A DNA stretch of 64,000 nucleotides from Actinobacteria bacterium OV320 (GCA_001298545.1 LJCX01000033.1:1-64000); one strand, 5' to 3'. Shown: positions 1-7,632, counted from the first letter of the stretch. Notes: generated by a model from the sequence alone, not told the origin. Made by a program: numbers and translations.

Positions 1-139
1 TGGGGGAGGCGAGGGTGATGTCCCAGCCGGCCTCCTTGAAGTGGTAGTAGGGGGCGGCGAGTTCTTCGAGCCAGAAGCCGGTCTTGCGGCCGGTGTCGCC
101 GAGCTTGTCGTGCGAGGTGAGGACGATCAGAACCTTCAT
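1..139 (-). CDS. DJ-1/PfpI (Hsp31-like) protein, N-terminal part, cut by window edge
   Basis: Only the first 46 codons are in the window. The ATG at 139-137 opens a protein starting MKVLIVLTSHDKLGDTG, the typical beginning of class I amidotransferase-like DJ-1/Hsp31 proteins. The 139 bases match 54907-55045 with only two differences, so this is a second, very recent copy (or gene-converted copy) of the gene at 54347-55045. Family members are chaperone/glyoxalase-III-type enzymes acting on methylglyoxal and related electrophiles; that role is family knowledge, not shown here. It lies downstream of the TetR gene on the same strand, and an operator at 156-170 sits just ahead of its start. Confidence 0.9.
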   Translation of the reverse strand, partial: MKVLIVLTSHDKLGDTGRKTGFWLEELAAPYYHFKEAGWDITLASP

Positions 140-155
140 GTTGTTCTCCTGTTAG

Positions 156-170
156 TAGACCAGTCGTATA
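156..170. promoter_or_regulatory. TetR-type operator, copy 1
   Basis: The 15 bases TAGACCAGTCGTATA form an imperfect palindrome of TAGAC-N5-GTMTA type, 16 bases upstream of the DJ-1-like start. The identical sequence recurs in reverse complement at 56090-56104, and close variants at 852-866 and 55077-55091. The match to the site upstream of the TetR gene suggests that TetR protein as the repressor. Confidence 0.75.
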
Positions 171-232
171 TTAAACGACAAGAAAAACACCCGATCCGGC
201 CGGTTCGCCGGATCAGCGGGCGTGCACTGCCC

Positions 233-841
233 CTACAGGTGCAGGAGCCGGTGAGTCATCGCCGTAGTGGCTTCGAGGGGTTCGAGGCTTCGATGGATCT
301 TGGCCATGACGCTGGCGCCGAGCCACATGTCGTAGAGGACCTGTGCCGTTTCGCGCGGTGCGCCGTCGATCGCGATCGATCCGTCCGTGAGGCCACTGGT
401 GATGGTCCGCTCAAGACGGTCGATGATCGCGCCCGTTCCCTCCTTGAGTGCCAGCCGCATCGGCTCGGACAGGTCGGAGACCTCGGCTCCGAGCTTCACG
501 GCGAGGCACTTGCCCTGACACTCGTCGAAGCTCTGCGTTTCCCGCCAGAGCTGCCAGTAGGCCATCAGGCGCTCGGCGGCGGACTGGGTGGGCTGCGCGA
601 GTACGCGGTCCATGTCGGCGAGATACTCGTCGAAGTAACTCTTCAGGAGGGCTTCGCCGAAGGCGTCCTTGGAGGCGAAATAGTGGTAGAAGGAACCCTT
701 CGGGACGGCGGCCTCCGCGAGCACCTCGTTGAGACCGACCGCGGAGTAGCCCTTGTGGGCCATGATCCGCTGGGCGGCGTCGAGGATGTTCCGACGGGTG
801 TCGGCGCTGCGTACTGTGGTGGCTGGCATGGTTCTTACCAT
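233..841 (-). CDS. TetR/AcrR-family repressor, NemR-like
   Basis: A 202-residue one-domain-plus-ligand-domain repressor. Residues about 14-60 form the TetR helix-turn-helix (TRRNILDAAQRIMAHKGY, then VPKGSFYHYFASKDAF). The ligand domain carries two close cysteines, C108 and C112, in a DECQGKC motif; electrophile sensors of the NemR type use a cysteine near residue 106. The start may be the ATG at 841 or the one four codons in at 829; neither has a strong ribosome site. The gene is autoregulated in all likelihood because the operator at 852-866 abuts the start. The DJ-1-like gene follows 93 bases downstream. NemR-like sensing is inference; TetR membership is certain. Confidence 0.9.
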   Translation of the reverse strand: MVRTMPATTVRSADTRRNILDAAQRIMAHKGYSAVGLNEVLAEAAVPKGSFYHYFASKDAFGEALLKSYFDEYLADMDRVLAQPTQSAAERLMAYWQLWRETQSFDECQGKCLAVKLGAEVSDLSEPMRLALKEGTGAIIDRLERTITSGLTDGSIAIDGAPRETAQVLYDMWLGASVMAKIHRSLEPLEATTAMTHRLLHL

Positions 842-851
842 ACTCTATAAA

Positions 852-866
852 TAGACCAGTCGTCTA
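852..866. promoter_or_regulatory. TetR-type operator, copy 2 (autoregulatory)
   Basis: TAGACCAGTCGTCTA, the most symmetrical of the four copies (TAGAC-N5-GTCTA), lies 11 bases upstream of the TetR start. A TATAAAT-like string immediately precedes it, so bound repressor would block the promoter of its own gene. Confidence 0.75.
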
Positions 867-1327
867 GCTGCTGGGGTGTGGTCCGCCCGATTGCCTACTC
901 GTGCGGCCCGGACGGCGTCCTGTCGGGCCCGCAGGGGACTGCGACGGCCGGGGTGAGGTTCGCGGCCCCCGCGGGGGAATTGCGCAGGGCAACGGCGACG
1001 GTGTGCGTGATGTTCGCGAGCGTCGCGGCAGCGGGGCGATCGACCTTCGGCGAGAAGCGCTGTGCCTGCCTGAACTTGTGCCCCGCTTCGACCTCCGGCC
1101 GAACCGTCAGCGCTCGTCCCTGCCTGCCGACCCGTCTCTCCGCTCGGGACCCGGGCGCGGATCACTCAACTCGCCGCGCAGTACGCTTGGTTGGCGGACT
1201 CGAGTTCAAGCGATCGACGCAACTTGACATCCATGGGCCTGAAACGTCGCGACGAAGCGAATCGCCCATTCGTGAATCCACCCCATATTGCGTCGCACCT
1301 AGATTTAATCTCAAGGGAAATTTGAGC
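867..1327. other. 461-bp intergenic region, no gene recognised
   Basis: Between the TetR operator and the acyltransferase no convincing gene is visible. A minus-strand frame ending at a TAG at 897-895 reads like ordinary protein for about 50 residues but has no recognisable family and no start with a ribosome site, so it may be the end of a decayed gene. The last 120 bases are clearly AT-richer and carry the ribosome site AAGGGAAA (1312-1319) of the next gene. Confidence 0.4.
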
Positions 1328-2146
1328 ATGAATTATGGTCTTCACCCTGAGCGCCATAGCGAACAAGGCGGACTCATGGCCGATGCCGATGCCGATGCCG
1401 ACGCAGTGAACAGTGGACCGGATATCGTCTCCATCGGTTCAGAGTACTCTCTGGCGATCGCCGGCCGCGATGAAATCCGGGAAGCCCAGCAGCTGCGTCA
1501 CGATGTATTCGCAGCTGAATTCGGCGCTCATATGTCCACTTTGGCCAGTGGCTTCGATGCCGACGAGTTCGATGAACATTCCGACCATCTGGTCGTGCGC
1601 GAGAACAGCACCCGGAAGATCGTCGGAACGTATCGCATGATGACACCGCGATGCGCGGCGCTCGTGGGTGAGAGGTTCGGAGATCGAACTTTCGATCTCG
1701 GCCCCCTGGGATCCATCGCTTCGGATCTGGTGGAAACAGGACGCTCGTGTGTGCACCCCGACCACCGTAACGGCGCGGTCATCAGCTTGATCTGGAGTGG
1801 CATCGGTCAATACATGCGCAGGACCGGACATCGCTGGCTGGGTGGCTGCGCCTGGGTTCCCCTGCATGGTGGCGGAGACGTGTCCGCTGTCACATGGAAA
1901 GCGGTGCGAGAGAAATACATGGCCCCTCCCGATTTTCGAGTCGCCGCGCATCGACTCCTCTCGAGCGATGACGCTGTCGATGTGGATGGACTTGCTGTAC
2001 CACCGTTGTTGCGCGGCTACTTGCGGTTGGGCAGTTGGATCTGTGGTGAGCCTGCTTACGATCCGGATGCCAAAGTGGCTTCCTTCTATGTACTCCTTTC
2101 CCTCGACCATATGAATCCGCGCTATCGCCGCCACTTCTTCGAATAG
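1328..2146 (+). CDS. GNAT-fold N-acyltransferase (ornithine-lipid/hemolysin-type, Acetyltransf_5)
   Basis: A 272-residue protein of the GNAT superfamily branch that includes OlsB-type N-acyltransferases and long-chain N-acyl amino acid synthases. The signature ETGRSCVHPDHRNG (about residues 136-149) followed by a core with GxARY-like and CAxVPLHGGG elements is diagnostic. The ATG at 1328 is chosen because AAGGGAAA lies 8 bases ahead; an internal ATG at 1376 is a weaker alternative. The N-terminal stretch contains a short Asp-Ala run (about 19-26). Family members transfer an acyl chain, often from acyl-ACP, to an amino group. Base composition is lower in GC than the neighbours, which fits acquisition by transfer. 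Convergent with the lyase relic downstream. Confidence 0.8.
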   Translation: MNYGLHPERHSEQGGLMADADADADAVNSGPDIVSIGSEYSLAIAGRDEIREAQQLRHDVFAAEFGAHMSTLASGFDADEFDEHSDHLVVRENSTRKIVGTYRMMTPRCAALVGERFGDRTFDLGPLGSIASDLVETGRSCVHPDHRNGAVISLIWSGIGQYMRRTGHRWLGGCAWVPLHGGGDVSAVTWKAVREKYMAPPDFRVAAHRLLSSDDAVDVDGLAVPPLLRGYLRLGSWICGEPAYDPDAKVASFYVLLSLDHMNPRYRRHFFE

Positions 2147-2154
2147 TTCGTGAG

Positions 2155-2766
2155 CACGGGCTGTATCTTCGTCGGCGTCCCACCGCCACGGACGGCGCGT
2201 ACGGTCAGGCCTTCGACGAATGTGGTGTCTCTGACGTGGTGCGGGGCTTCGATCTGCCAGTGGGTACGGATCGGGGTCGTGAGTTGGGCGGGGTCGATTT
2301 TCTCAGCCGCGAGACTGTGTGGTCGTTGGTGTAGGCGCGGCGCGGAATGGTGAGCCGCAGCAGTTCGAGTGGTGCCTTCTCCTGCACGCCGGTGTCTGGG
2401 TTGCAGCCGAGCAGTAGCGACCTGACTCTACTGATCTGGCGCCCGCTTCCAGGTACAGGGCAGGGCACAGGCGAGGGTGTGCCCGGGGAACTGGTCGTAG
2501 GCCAGATGGGGCAGCATGGCCCCGGCATCGACGAATACCGCGTGGCCTCCCGTGGGGTGCTGAATCGGGATGCCGGATGTGCGCGGACGCTCACCGAGGT
2601 AGGCGACTTGTCCGATCCGGGAGCTGTCCTTGAACTCCTCCTCGCGGTGCTTGACGAACCAGGCGTTCTCGGCGAAGCGTGCGATGTCGAGGATGACCGG
2701 GATGTTGGAGATGAAGACCGGCGAGGGCGACCCGCGGCGCGCGACCAGCTCTCACCCTCGACTGCG
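2155..2766 (-). pseudogene. Decayed tryptophanase / tyrosine phenol-lyase (beta-eliminating lyase)
   Basis: Minus-strand frames contain, in order, pieces of a PLP-dependent beta-eliminating lyase: ISNIPVILDIARFAENAWFV then HREEEFKD, then a jump to GIPIQHPTGGHAVFVDAGA and QFPGHTLACALYLEAGARS-VE, then in another frame LLLGCNPDTG and LELLRLTIPRRAYTN. These match the C-terminal half of tryptophanase/tyrosine phenol-lyase in order and spacing. The segment that should hold the PLP-lysine is deleted (the sequence jumps from FKD to the IGQVAYLGE-like helix), at least two frameshifts are present, and the N-terminal half is missing. It cannot make an active enzyme. The 3' end runs against the stop of the acyltransferase at 2146. 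Confidence 0.85.
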
Positions 2767-2932
2767 ACTGCCCGGCTCGGCCTCTCTCGCTCTGTCACAG
2801 TTCGATGACGAAGGCTCATGGTGTGTGCGTGAAGTGGCCCCCTGGGGCGTGGGAGTGGTGAGTCGGTGACGGGCCCGCGGTCTGGAGGCCCCAGCCGCCG
2901 AATCAGTCCACCAAACGAACGAAGGATCGACC

Positions 2933-3301
2933 ATGCAGCACCGCAAGTTGGGGTTCACCGTCGTCGGCGTCCTCGCCGCAGGCCTTTGCGCTGTGTTGGC
3001 CACGACGGCGCTCGCCTCCGCCGACACCGACAAGCCGCAGGACGTCAAGCACTCCCAGAGTCCGGCGTCAGGGAGCAAGTCTCCTTCCGGTGAGGGGTCG
3101 AAGGCGCCGGAAGGCAAGGGTTCCGAGGGTGCGGAGTCGGGTTACAAGTCTCCTTCCGGTGAGGGGTCGAAGGCGCCCGAAGGCAAGGGTTCCGAGGGTG
3201 CGGAGTCGGGTTACAAGTCTCCTTCCGGTGAGGGGTCGAAGGCGCCCGAAGGCAAGGGTTCCGGGGGTCCGGAGTCGGGATACAAGCCCGTCACCCGATA
3301 G
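2933..3301 (+). CDS. Small secreted repeat protein
   Basis: A 122-residue protein with a clear Sec signal peptide (MQHRKLGFTVVGVLAAGLCAV, cleavage after ...ALASA, about residue 31). The mature part is almost entirely three perfect-to-near-perfect tandem units of 23 residues of the form KSPSGEGSKAPEGKG-x-EGAESGY, ending KPVTR. The composition (Lys, Gly, Glu, Ser, Pro) predicts a disordered, highly hydrophilic secreted or wall-associated peptide. Ribosome site GAAGGA lies 8 bases upstream of the ATG. No family recognised; the function is unknown. The next genes are an ECF sigma factor pair on the same strand. Confidence 0.75.
   Translation: MQHRKLGFTVVGVLAAGLCAVLATTALASADTDKPQDVKHSQSPASGSKSPSGEGSKAPEGKGSEGAESGYKSPSGEGSKAPEGKGSEGAESGYKSPSGEGSKAPEGKGSGGPESGYKPVTR
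3077..3283 (+). repeat. Three 69-bp in-frame tandem repeats
   Basis: Units at 3077-3145, 3146-3214 and 3215-3283, each exactly 23 codons. The first two differ by very few bases; the third diverges slightly near its end (GGGPES instead of EGAES). Near identity at DNA level implies recent expansion or homogenisation, and copy number may vary between strains. Confidence 0.95.
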
Positions 3302-3412
3302 GGGACAGGCCGCACACTTCCCGCGCGTGCCGGCTCCCGCTGAGTAGAGATGTGGCCGGCACTCAGAAAAATGGAGCATCACAGTGACGGTGGCCGAGGG
3401 CGGCAGGCCGGC

Positions 3413-3907
3413 ATGACGGACTTCGAGGAGTTCTACCAGTCGGCGTACGCCCGGCTGGTCGGTCAGCTGTTCTCGGTCACCGGCAGTCTCGAGCAGGCGG
3501 AAGACGTCGTGCAGGAGGCGTTCGTCCGGGCCTTCGACCGATGGTCCCGGATCCAGGTTTACGAGGTGCCGGAACTATGGGTACGCCGGGTGGCGATCAA
3601 CCTCGCGATCAGCGATCTACGGAGATTTCGCCGACGTGCCGCGGCTTTGCTGCGCTTGGGGGCCCAACGCCCTCTGCCACAGCTGACGCCGCAGACGGTG
3701 GAGCTCGCGGAGATGCTGCACAGGGTGCCGGTGAACCAGCGGCCCGTCTTGTTGCTGCACGACGTACTGGACCTGCCGATCGAACAGGTCGCCGAACAAT
3801 TGGGGCTACCGGTGAGTACCGTACGCGGCAGGCTCGCCCGAGCCCGCGCGAAACTGGCCCGCGAGCTTGCCGCCGAGCCGGAAGGGGCTCTGTCTCCCCA
3901 TGAGTGA
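3413..3907 (+). CDS. ECF-type RNA polymerase sigma factor
   Basis: A 164-residue extracytoplasmic-function sigma factor. Region 2 (about residues 5-75) contains TGSLEQAEDVVQEAFVRAF and WVRRVAINLAISDLRR; region 4 (about 100-150) contains PVNQRPVLLLHDVLDLPIEQ followed by a helix-turn-helix and a basic tail GRLARARAKLAREL. The ATG at 3413 is preferred because homology starts exactly there; two upstream in-frame ATGs (3350, 3371) lack a ribosome site. Its stop overlaps the start of the next gene by 8 bases, so sigma factor and membrane partner are translationally coupled. It probably directs transcription of an unidentified small stress regulon. Confidence 0.9.
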   Translation: MTDFEEFYQSAYARLVGQLFSVTGSLEQAEDVVQEAFVRAFDRWSRIQVYEVPELWVRRVAINLAISDLRRFRRRAAALLRLGAQRPLPQLTPQTVELAEMLHRVPVNQRPVLLLHDVLDLPIEQVAEQLGLPVSTVRGRLARARAKLARELAAEPEGALSPHE

Positions 3908-4517
3908 CCTCGACCGCGGTCTTCGCCAACTAGTCGAGGAGGGCGCCCGAGCCGCGCGGCAACCGTCCTTCGCGGATCTGAGGAACCGTGCCCGGCACCG
4001 CCGAAGGATCCGTGCAGCTGCCACGGTGGTGGCAGCTGCGGCTGCCGTCATCGCCATGGGAGTGGCTGTCCTTCCTCTGTCCGGCTCAGGGTCGCCCGGA
4101 GCCGACGTGCACAGTGCAACGGCATCCGGTTCTGCAGGGCCCACGGCCACCGGGCCTATCAAGGCTCTGATCGCTTCACCGTCCGAGACGATTCCGGGCG
4201 GCGCCATCACGCTCGACGGCACGGGTTGCGCTCCGGGGGAGGAGGTGCTGATCGAGATCCGTTGGGACCGTGGTGCGAAGACGCTCCCTTCTGCGGAGGG
4301 GAAGAAAGCGCAGGGCCAGCCGGCCACGACGGCCGCGGCCGGGGGTCGGGACAAATTGGCCACGGTCGTCGCGCGCTCCGACGGGTCCTTCACGGCCAGG
4401 ATCACCGTTCCGGTCAGCATGGTGATCAACGAGCCCGGCCTGTGGACTCAATGCCTGAAACCGGCGTCGGCGCAGATGCTCGTCCAGCACGTCTCGATCC
4501 TCGTCCGTAGTTCCTAG
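3900..4517 (+). CDS. Single-pass membrane protein coupled to the sigma factor (putative anti-sigma)
   Basis: A 205-residue protein whose ATG (3900) overlaps the sigma-factor stop. A short cytoplasmic part rich in Arg (residues 1-38, ending RARHRRRIR) is followed by one membrane span (about 39-60) and a 145-residue exported domain with a beta-rich LDGTGCAPGEEV section. The topology and coupling are those of anti-sigma factors, but no zinc-binding HxxxCxxC motif is present in the cytoplasmic part, so it is not a typical ZAS-type anti-sigma. Its role as the sigma-factor regulator is inferred from position only. Confidence 0.7.
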   Translation: MSDLDRGLRQLVEEGARAARQPSFADLRNRARHRRRIRAAATVVAAAAAVIAMGVAVLPLSGSGSPGADVHSATASGSAGPTATGPIKALIASPSETIPGGAITLDGTGCAPGEEVLIEIRWDRGAKTLPSAEGKKAQGQPATTAAAGGRDKLATVVARSDGSFTARITVPVSMVINEPGLWTQCLKPASAQMLVQHVSILVRSS

Positions 4518-4620
4518 TACCGCTTGCTCGGGCACGACGGTGCAGTCGCGTCGCAGCGAGTTCGCGGCCGGCCTTGCGGTCGTGTTCGTACGTCCTCGGG
4601 TTCCGGCACTTCGCCGATCA

Positions 4621-5151
4621 TCACGCGGTCGGGCCGATGAGCGACAGCATCCCCTCGCAGCGCGCGGTCGGCGGCGACTGCCTCCCACATGCATCCGGGG
4701 TGAACCAGCTTGAGGCTTCGGCTCCCTGCTGCGCGTCCGGATCGCCCTCCGGCTCCACCAGGCAGATCGAACCTAAGTGGTGCGCGCGCTCCATTTTGAA
4801 TGGAGCGCGCGCACCACTTAGGTCTATCCGGTCCGGGCCGGCCTTCACGAAGGCGGTGGCGTCGACGAGCACCGCACCCGAGACCGTCTGCGGGTCCGCC
4901 CGGGTGAGACAGATCGCCGCTTCGCCCGCCTGGGCGTGGGACCACAGGAACACGTCCTTGGTGACACCAAGTTCCCGCGAGCCTGTCTCCGGAGCATCGA
5001 CCGGCGCTCTCCCGGCTTCCAGGCCGGGCGCCTCATCGCTGTCACCGAGTCCAGGGTCCACCGCGTCGCGGCCGTCGCCCGCTTCGCTGCCGGGAGGACG
5101 GTGCCACAGAGGCCGGAGCGGTCGGCTCGTCGGAAGACGAAGCAGCGACAT
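4621..5151 (-). CDS. Hypothetical ORF coupled to the GntR gene
   Basis: A possible 176-codon gene whose ATG (5151-5149) overlaps the TGA of the GntR regulator in the sequence TGATG, the usual arrangement for coupled translation. Residues about 60-115 (ELGVTKDVFLWSHAQAGEAA and following) look like ordinary folded protein, but I recognise no family. The perfect 25-bp inverted repeat at 4771-4823 falls inside the frame, adding a basic, unlike-the-rest segment, and the remaining C-terminus looks scrambled. Either a palindrome inserted into a real gene and damaged its end, or the frame is not a gene. Confidence 0.35.
   Translation of the reverse strand: MSLLRLPTSRPLRPLWHRPPGSEAGDGRDAVDPGLGDSDEAPGLEAGRAPVDAPETGSRELGVTKDVFLWSHAQAGEAAICLTRADPQTVSGAVLVDATAFVKAGPDRIDLSGARAPFKMERAHHLGSICLVEPEGDPDAQQGAEASSWFTPDACGRQSPPTARCEGMLSLIGPTA
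4771..4823. repeat. Perfect 25-bp inverted repeat, 3-base loop
   Basis: Left arm 4771-4795, loop TTG 4796-4798, right arm 4799-4823, with no mismatch. Arms begin ACCTAAGTGGTGCG and end CTCCATT. It lies between the convergent ends of the sigma-factor operon (stop 4517) and the GntR unit (stop 5151). It may be a two-way terminator, although there is no T-run on either side, or a small inserted palindromic element. Confidence 0.9.
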
Positions 5152-5948
5152 CACTCCGCGGGGGGAGTTTCCCCGACCTGGACAACGTTGTGCCCGCTCC
5201 GGCCTGCCGCTCGGGTGAGGAAGTCCGGCGGCTGACGGACGACTCGGCGGCCGTACACGTCCTCGATGATGGATTCGAAGTGCCCGAGGTGCCGGAGCAT
5301 GACGCTCTCGATCTGTTCCGGCTCCCCGCGCTGGAGCGCGGCGAGGGTTTCCTCGTGCAGCGTGACGCCGACCGCGTAGTCGTCCGGCGTGCGCAGCATC
5401 ATGTCGTGCACGGCCTCCAGTCTGCGCATCAGGTTGATGAGGGTCCGCTCCAGGTACGGGTTGTCCGCGGCGCTCCACATGGCGCGATGGAAGCGGGACT
5501 CCGCCTGGGAGGCCTTGACCAGATCGTCGCGGTGGGTCCTGAGCAGGTCGATCGAATGCTGCATGTCGGCGTAGTGCTTGGCCGTCGCCCTGAGCGCGGC
5601 GAGCTGTGCCACCCGGGGCTCCAGGGTGCGCCGGGCCTCCAGGAGACGGAACACCTCGTCGGCGTCGGGCGCGTCGGCGGGGGCGCTGAACAACTCGTCC
5701 GGTATCCAGATGGAGGTCACCTTCGCCTGACCCGAGCGTCCCGTGCCGTTGCGCAGCACGCCCGCTCCGCTCAGGCGGTCCAGGGCCTGGCGCACGGTGG
5801 GGCGGGAGACCTCCATCTGTTCGGCCAGCGCTCGCTCCGAGGGAAGGGTGTCCCCTTCGCGCAGCTGGCCGCTGTGAATGCGGTCCACGATCTGGTGAAG
5901 CACGCTGTCGACGACGCTGCGGCTTCGAACGGGCAGGAACTGGTCCAC
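5151..5948 (-). CDS. GntR/FadR-family transcriptional regulator (FCD domain)
   Basis: A 265-residue regulator. Residues about 8-75 form the winged helix (IHSGQLREGDTLPSERALAEQ, then VSRPTVRQALDRLSGAGVLR); residues about 105-230 form an all-helical FCD effector domain with HETLAAL- and RHLGHFESI-type motifs. It starts at GTG 5948 with GGAG seven bases ahead. The double palindrome 5956-5988 lies directly upstream, so it should repress its own gene. It is divergent from the permease that opens the catabolic cluster and is the obvious local regulator. Two truncated relatives of its start occur at 59517 and 62480, each behind the same operator. Confidence 0.9.
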   Translation of the reverse strand: MDQFLPVRSRSVVDSVLHQIVDRIHSGQLREGDTLPSERALAEQMEVSRPTVRQALDRLSGAGVLRNGTGRSGQAKVTSIWIPDELFSAPADAPDADEVFRLLEARRTLEPRVAQLAALRATAKHYADMQHSIDLLRTHRDDLVKASQAESRFHRAMWSAADNPYLERTLINLMRRLEAVHDMMLRTPDDYAVGVTLHEETLAALQRGEPEQIESVMLRHLGHFESIIEDVYGRRVVRQPPDFLTRAAGRSGHNVVQVGETPPAE

Positions 5949-5955
5949 CGGTACT

Positions 5956-5988
5956 CCATTATTGGTAACAAGACCTTGCCATTAATGG
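5956..5988. promoter_or_regulatory. Double-palindrome operator for the GntR regulator, copy 1
   Basis: Two 10-bp units, CCATTATTGG (5956-5965) and CCATTAATGG (5979-5988), lie 23 bases apart centre to centre, about two helical turns. The same arrangement recurs at 59477-59509 and 62443-62475 in sequence that is otherwise only partly conserved. Lying between the divergent regulator and permease genes, it can control both. Confidence 0.75.
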
Positions 5989-6114
5989 TCAGTATAGCTA
6001 CGGTCGGGTCAAGCCGTCCCCACTCGGCACCTTCTGAGTCTTCCCTCGCCCCTGCCTGCGACAGACCTCTCCGCAAGGTCGGCAGCGGCGACTTGAACCG
6101 ATCGGAGATCTCTC

Positions 6115-7632
6115 ATGACTCCACACTCCGGGGACAGAACCTCGCCCATCAGCAGTTCCACACCTGTGACCGGTGATGGTGCCCTGGACGCGCGCCGAAC
6201 CAGTGACGACGACTACCTGGAAGAACTGGGCTACCAGCCGCAGCTCAGCAGGAAACTGGGACAGTTTTCCGCGTTCGCTCTGCAGTTTGGCACGATCGCC
6301 CCCATAGGCGGCATCGTCTTCACCTTCGCCGTGGGCCTGGTCGCGGTCGGCCCCGCGATGTTCTGGCCGTGGGTCGTCGCCGGCGGTCTGCAGATGCTCA
6401 TCGCCCTGTGTGTGGCGGAGGCATGTTCCGCGTACCCGATCGCCGGCGGCGCATACAACGTCGTCTCCCGACTTGGCGGCACCTTTCTAGGGTGGCAGAC
6501 CGGGTGGTGGATCGAGCTGGCCCATATCTTCTCACTGGCCTCCTCCTGTATCGCCCTCGTACCGGTCATACTCGCCTGGTTCGGTGTGTCGACGGGGCAC
6601 TGGGGCCTGGTCGGCGCCGCCGCGGGGCTGATCCTGATCTCTACCCTGATCAACGTCGCCAGCGTCAAGTTCAGCACCAGGTTCGTCAACGCCGGCGTGG
6701 TCGCCACCCTGATCGCCTGCGTCCTGGTCTCCATCGGAGTGGTGGCCGCCCTGGCCTTCGGCGGCGACCCCGTGCACGGTGCCGGTTACCTGTTCACCAC
6801 CGAGGGCACGGTCAAGGGCTCGGTCCTCCTGCCTCTGCTGTACGCGGCGCTGCTGCCGTGCATCGTGCTCAACGGCTTCGACGTGAGCGGCAACGCCAGC
6901 GAGGAGACCAAGGACGCCGCCCGTACCGTCCCCCGGGCGATGGTGCGCGCCAACCTCGGCTCCTACGGCTTCGGCACGGTCGTCATCCTGCTGCTGATCC
7001 TGGCGATGGGCCGGTTCGGCGACACGCTGGCCAGCGTGCAGCCCGTCACCTTCATCCTCGGCCCAGTGCTCGGCCACGATCTCGCCAAGATCTTCGAGGG
7101 TCTGGCCGTCCTGGGCCTGTTTGTCAGCGCGGTGGTCCTCCAGCTGGCCGGCGCACGGGTGCTGTGGGCCCAGGCCCGTGACGACAAGCTGCCTCTCGGG
7201 TCGCGCTTCAGCTCGCTGAACAAGGAGAACGTTCCCGCCTTCGCGGTGTGGGTCACGGCCGGTGTGGCGGTGCTGTCGACGCTGTGGAGCTCCCTGTACG
7301 TGGTGCTCATCGCCATGACGGTCGTGCTGTGGGTGGCCGGCTACGGCGTCCTGCTCACCGTCATGTGGCTGGGCAAGCTGCGCGGCACCGTCCCCACCGC
7401 GGCCTTCCGGGTCCGGGGCTGGCGGGTGATCTTCCCGCTCACCATCGCCTGGTCGCTGCTGCTGTGCGTCGTCCTCATCTACCAGAACCCCCGGCAGGTG
7501 GGAGTGGGACTCCTGATCGCCTTCATCGCGGGAATCGTCGTCTATGCGTTGAGCCCCGCACGGCAGAGCGGCAGCCGCCCGGACGGCCCCGCATCCGCCG
7601 AGCCCGACTCGTCCACCGAGCACTCCGAGTGA
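6115..7632 (+). CDS. APC-superfamily amino acid/amine permease
   Basis: A 505-residue membrane protein with about twelve hydrophobic spans, beginning around residue 50 after a hydrophilic leader. Hallmarks are the GGIVFTFAVGLVAVGPAMFW first-span region, IAGGAYNVVSRLGG in span 3 and the FDVSGNASEETKDAARTVPR loop between later spans, all as in the APC amine/amino acid family. GGAG lies ahead of ATG 6115. It opens the rightward catabolic cluster and is divergent from the GntR gene, so it probably imports the substrate degraded by the enzymes downstream. Its first codons are duplicated in reverse at 59351. Confidence 0.9.
   Translation: MTPHSGDRTSPISSSTPVTGDGALDARRTSDDDYLEELGYQPQLSRKLGQFSAFALQFGTIAPIGGIVFTFAVGLVAVGPAMFWPWVVAGGLQMLIALCVAEACSAYPIAGGAYNVVSRLGGTFLGWQTGWWIELAHIFSLASSCIALVPVILAWFGVSTGHWGLVGAAAGLILISTLINVASVKFSTRFVNAGVVATLIACVLVSIGVVAALAFGGDPVHGAGYLFTTEGTVKGSVLLPLLYAALLPCIVLNGFDVSGNASEETKDAARTVPRAMVRANLGSYGFGTVVILLLILAMGRFGDTLASVQPVTFILGPVLGHDLAKIFEGLAVLGLFVSAVVLQLAGARVLWAQARDDKLPLGSRFSSLNKENVPAFAVWVTAGVAVLSTLWSSLYVVLIAMTVVLWVAGYGVLLTVMWLGKLRGTVPTAAFRVRGWRVIFPLTIAWSLLLCVVLIYQNPRQVGVGLLIAFIAGIVVYALSPARQSGSRPDGPASAEPDSSTEHSE

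Noticed and set aside
878..1327. Long N-terminal extension of the acyltransferase frame
   Set aside because: The frame is open, but the extension has no family similarity and a good ribosome site precedes the ATG at 1328.
3077..3283. CRISPR array
   Set aside because: Units are contiguous, in frame and lack spacers; this is a coding tandem repeat.
4771..4823. Ends of an insertion sequence
   Set aside because: The arms are adjacent with a 3-base loop; no transposase or target duplication is present.
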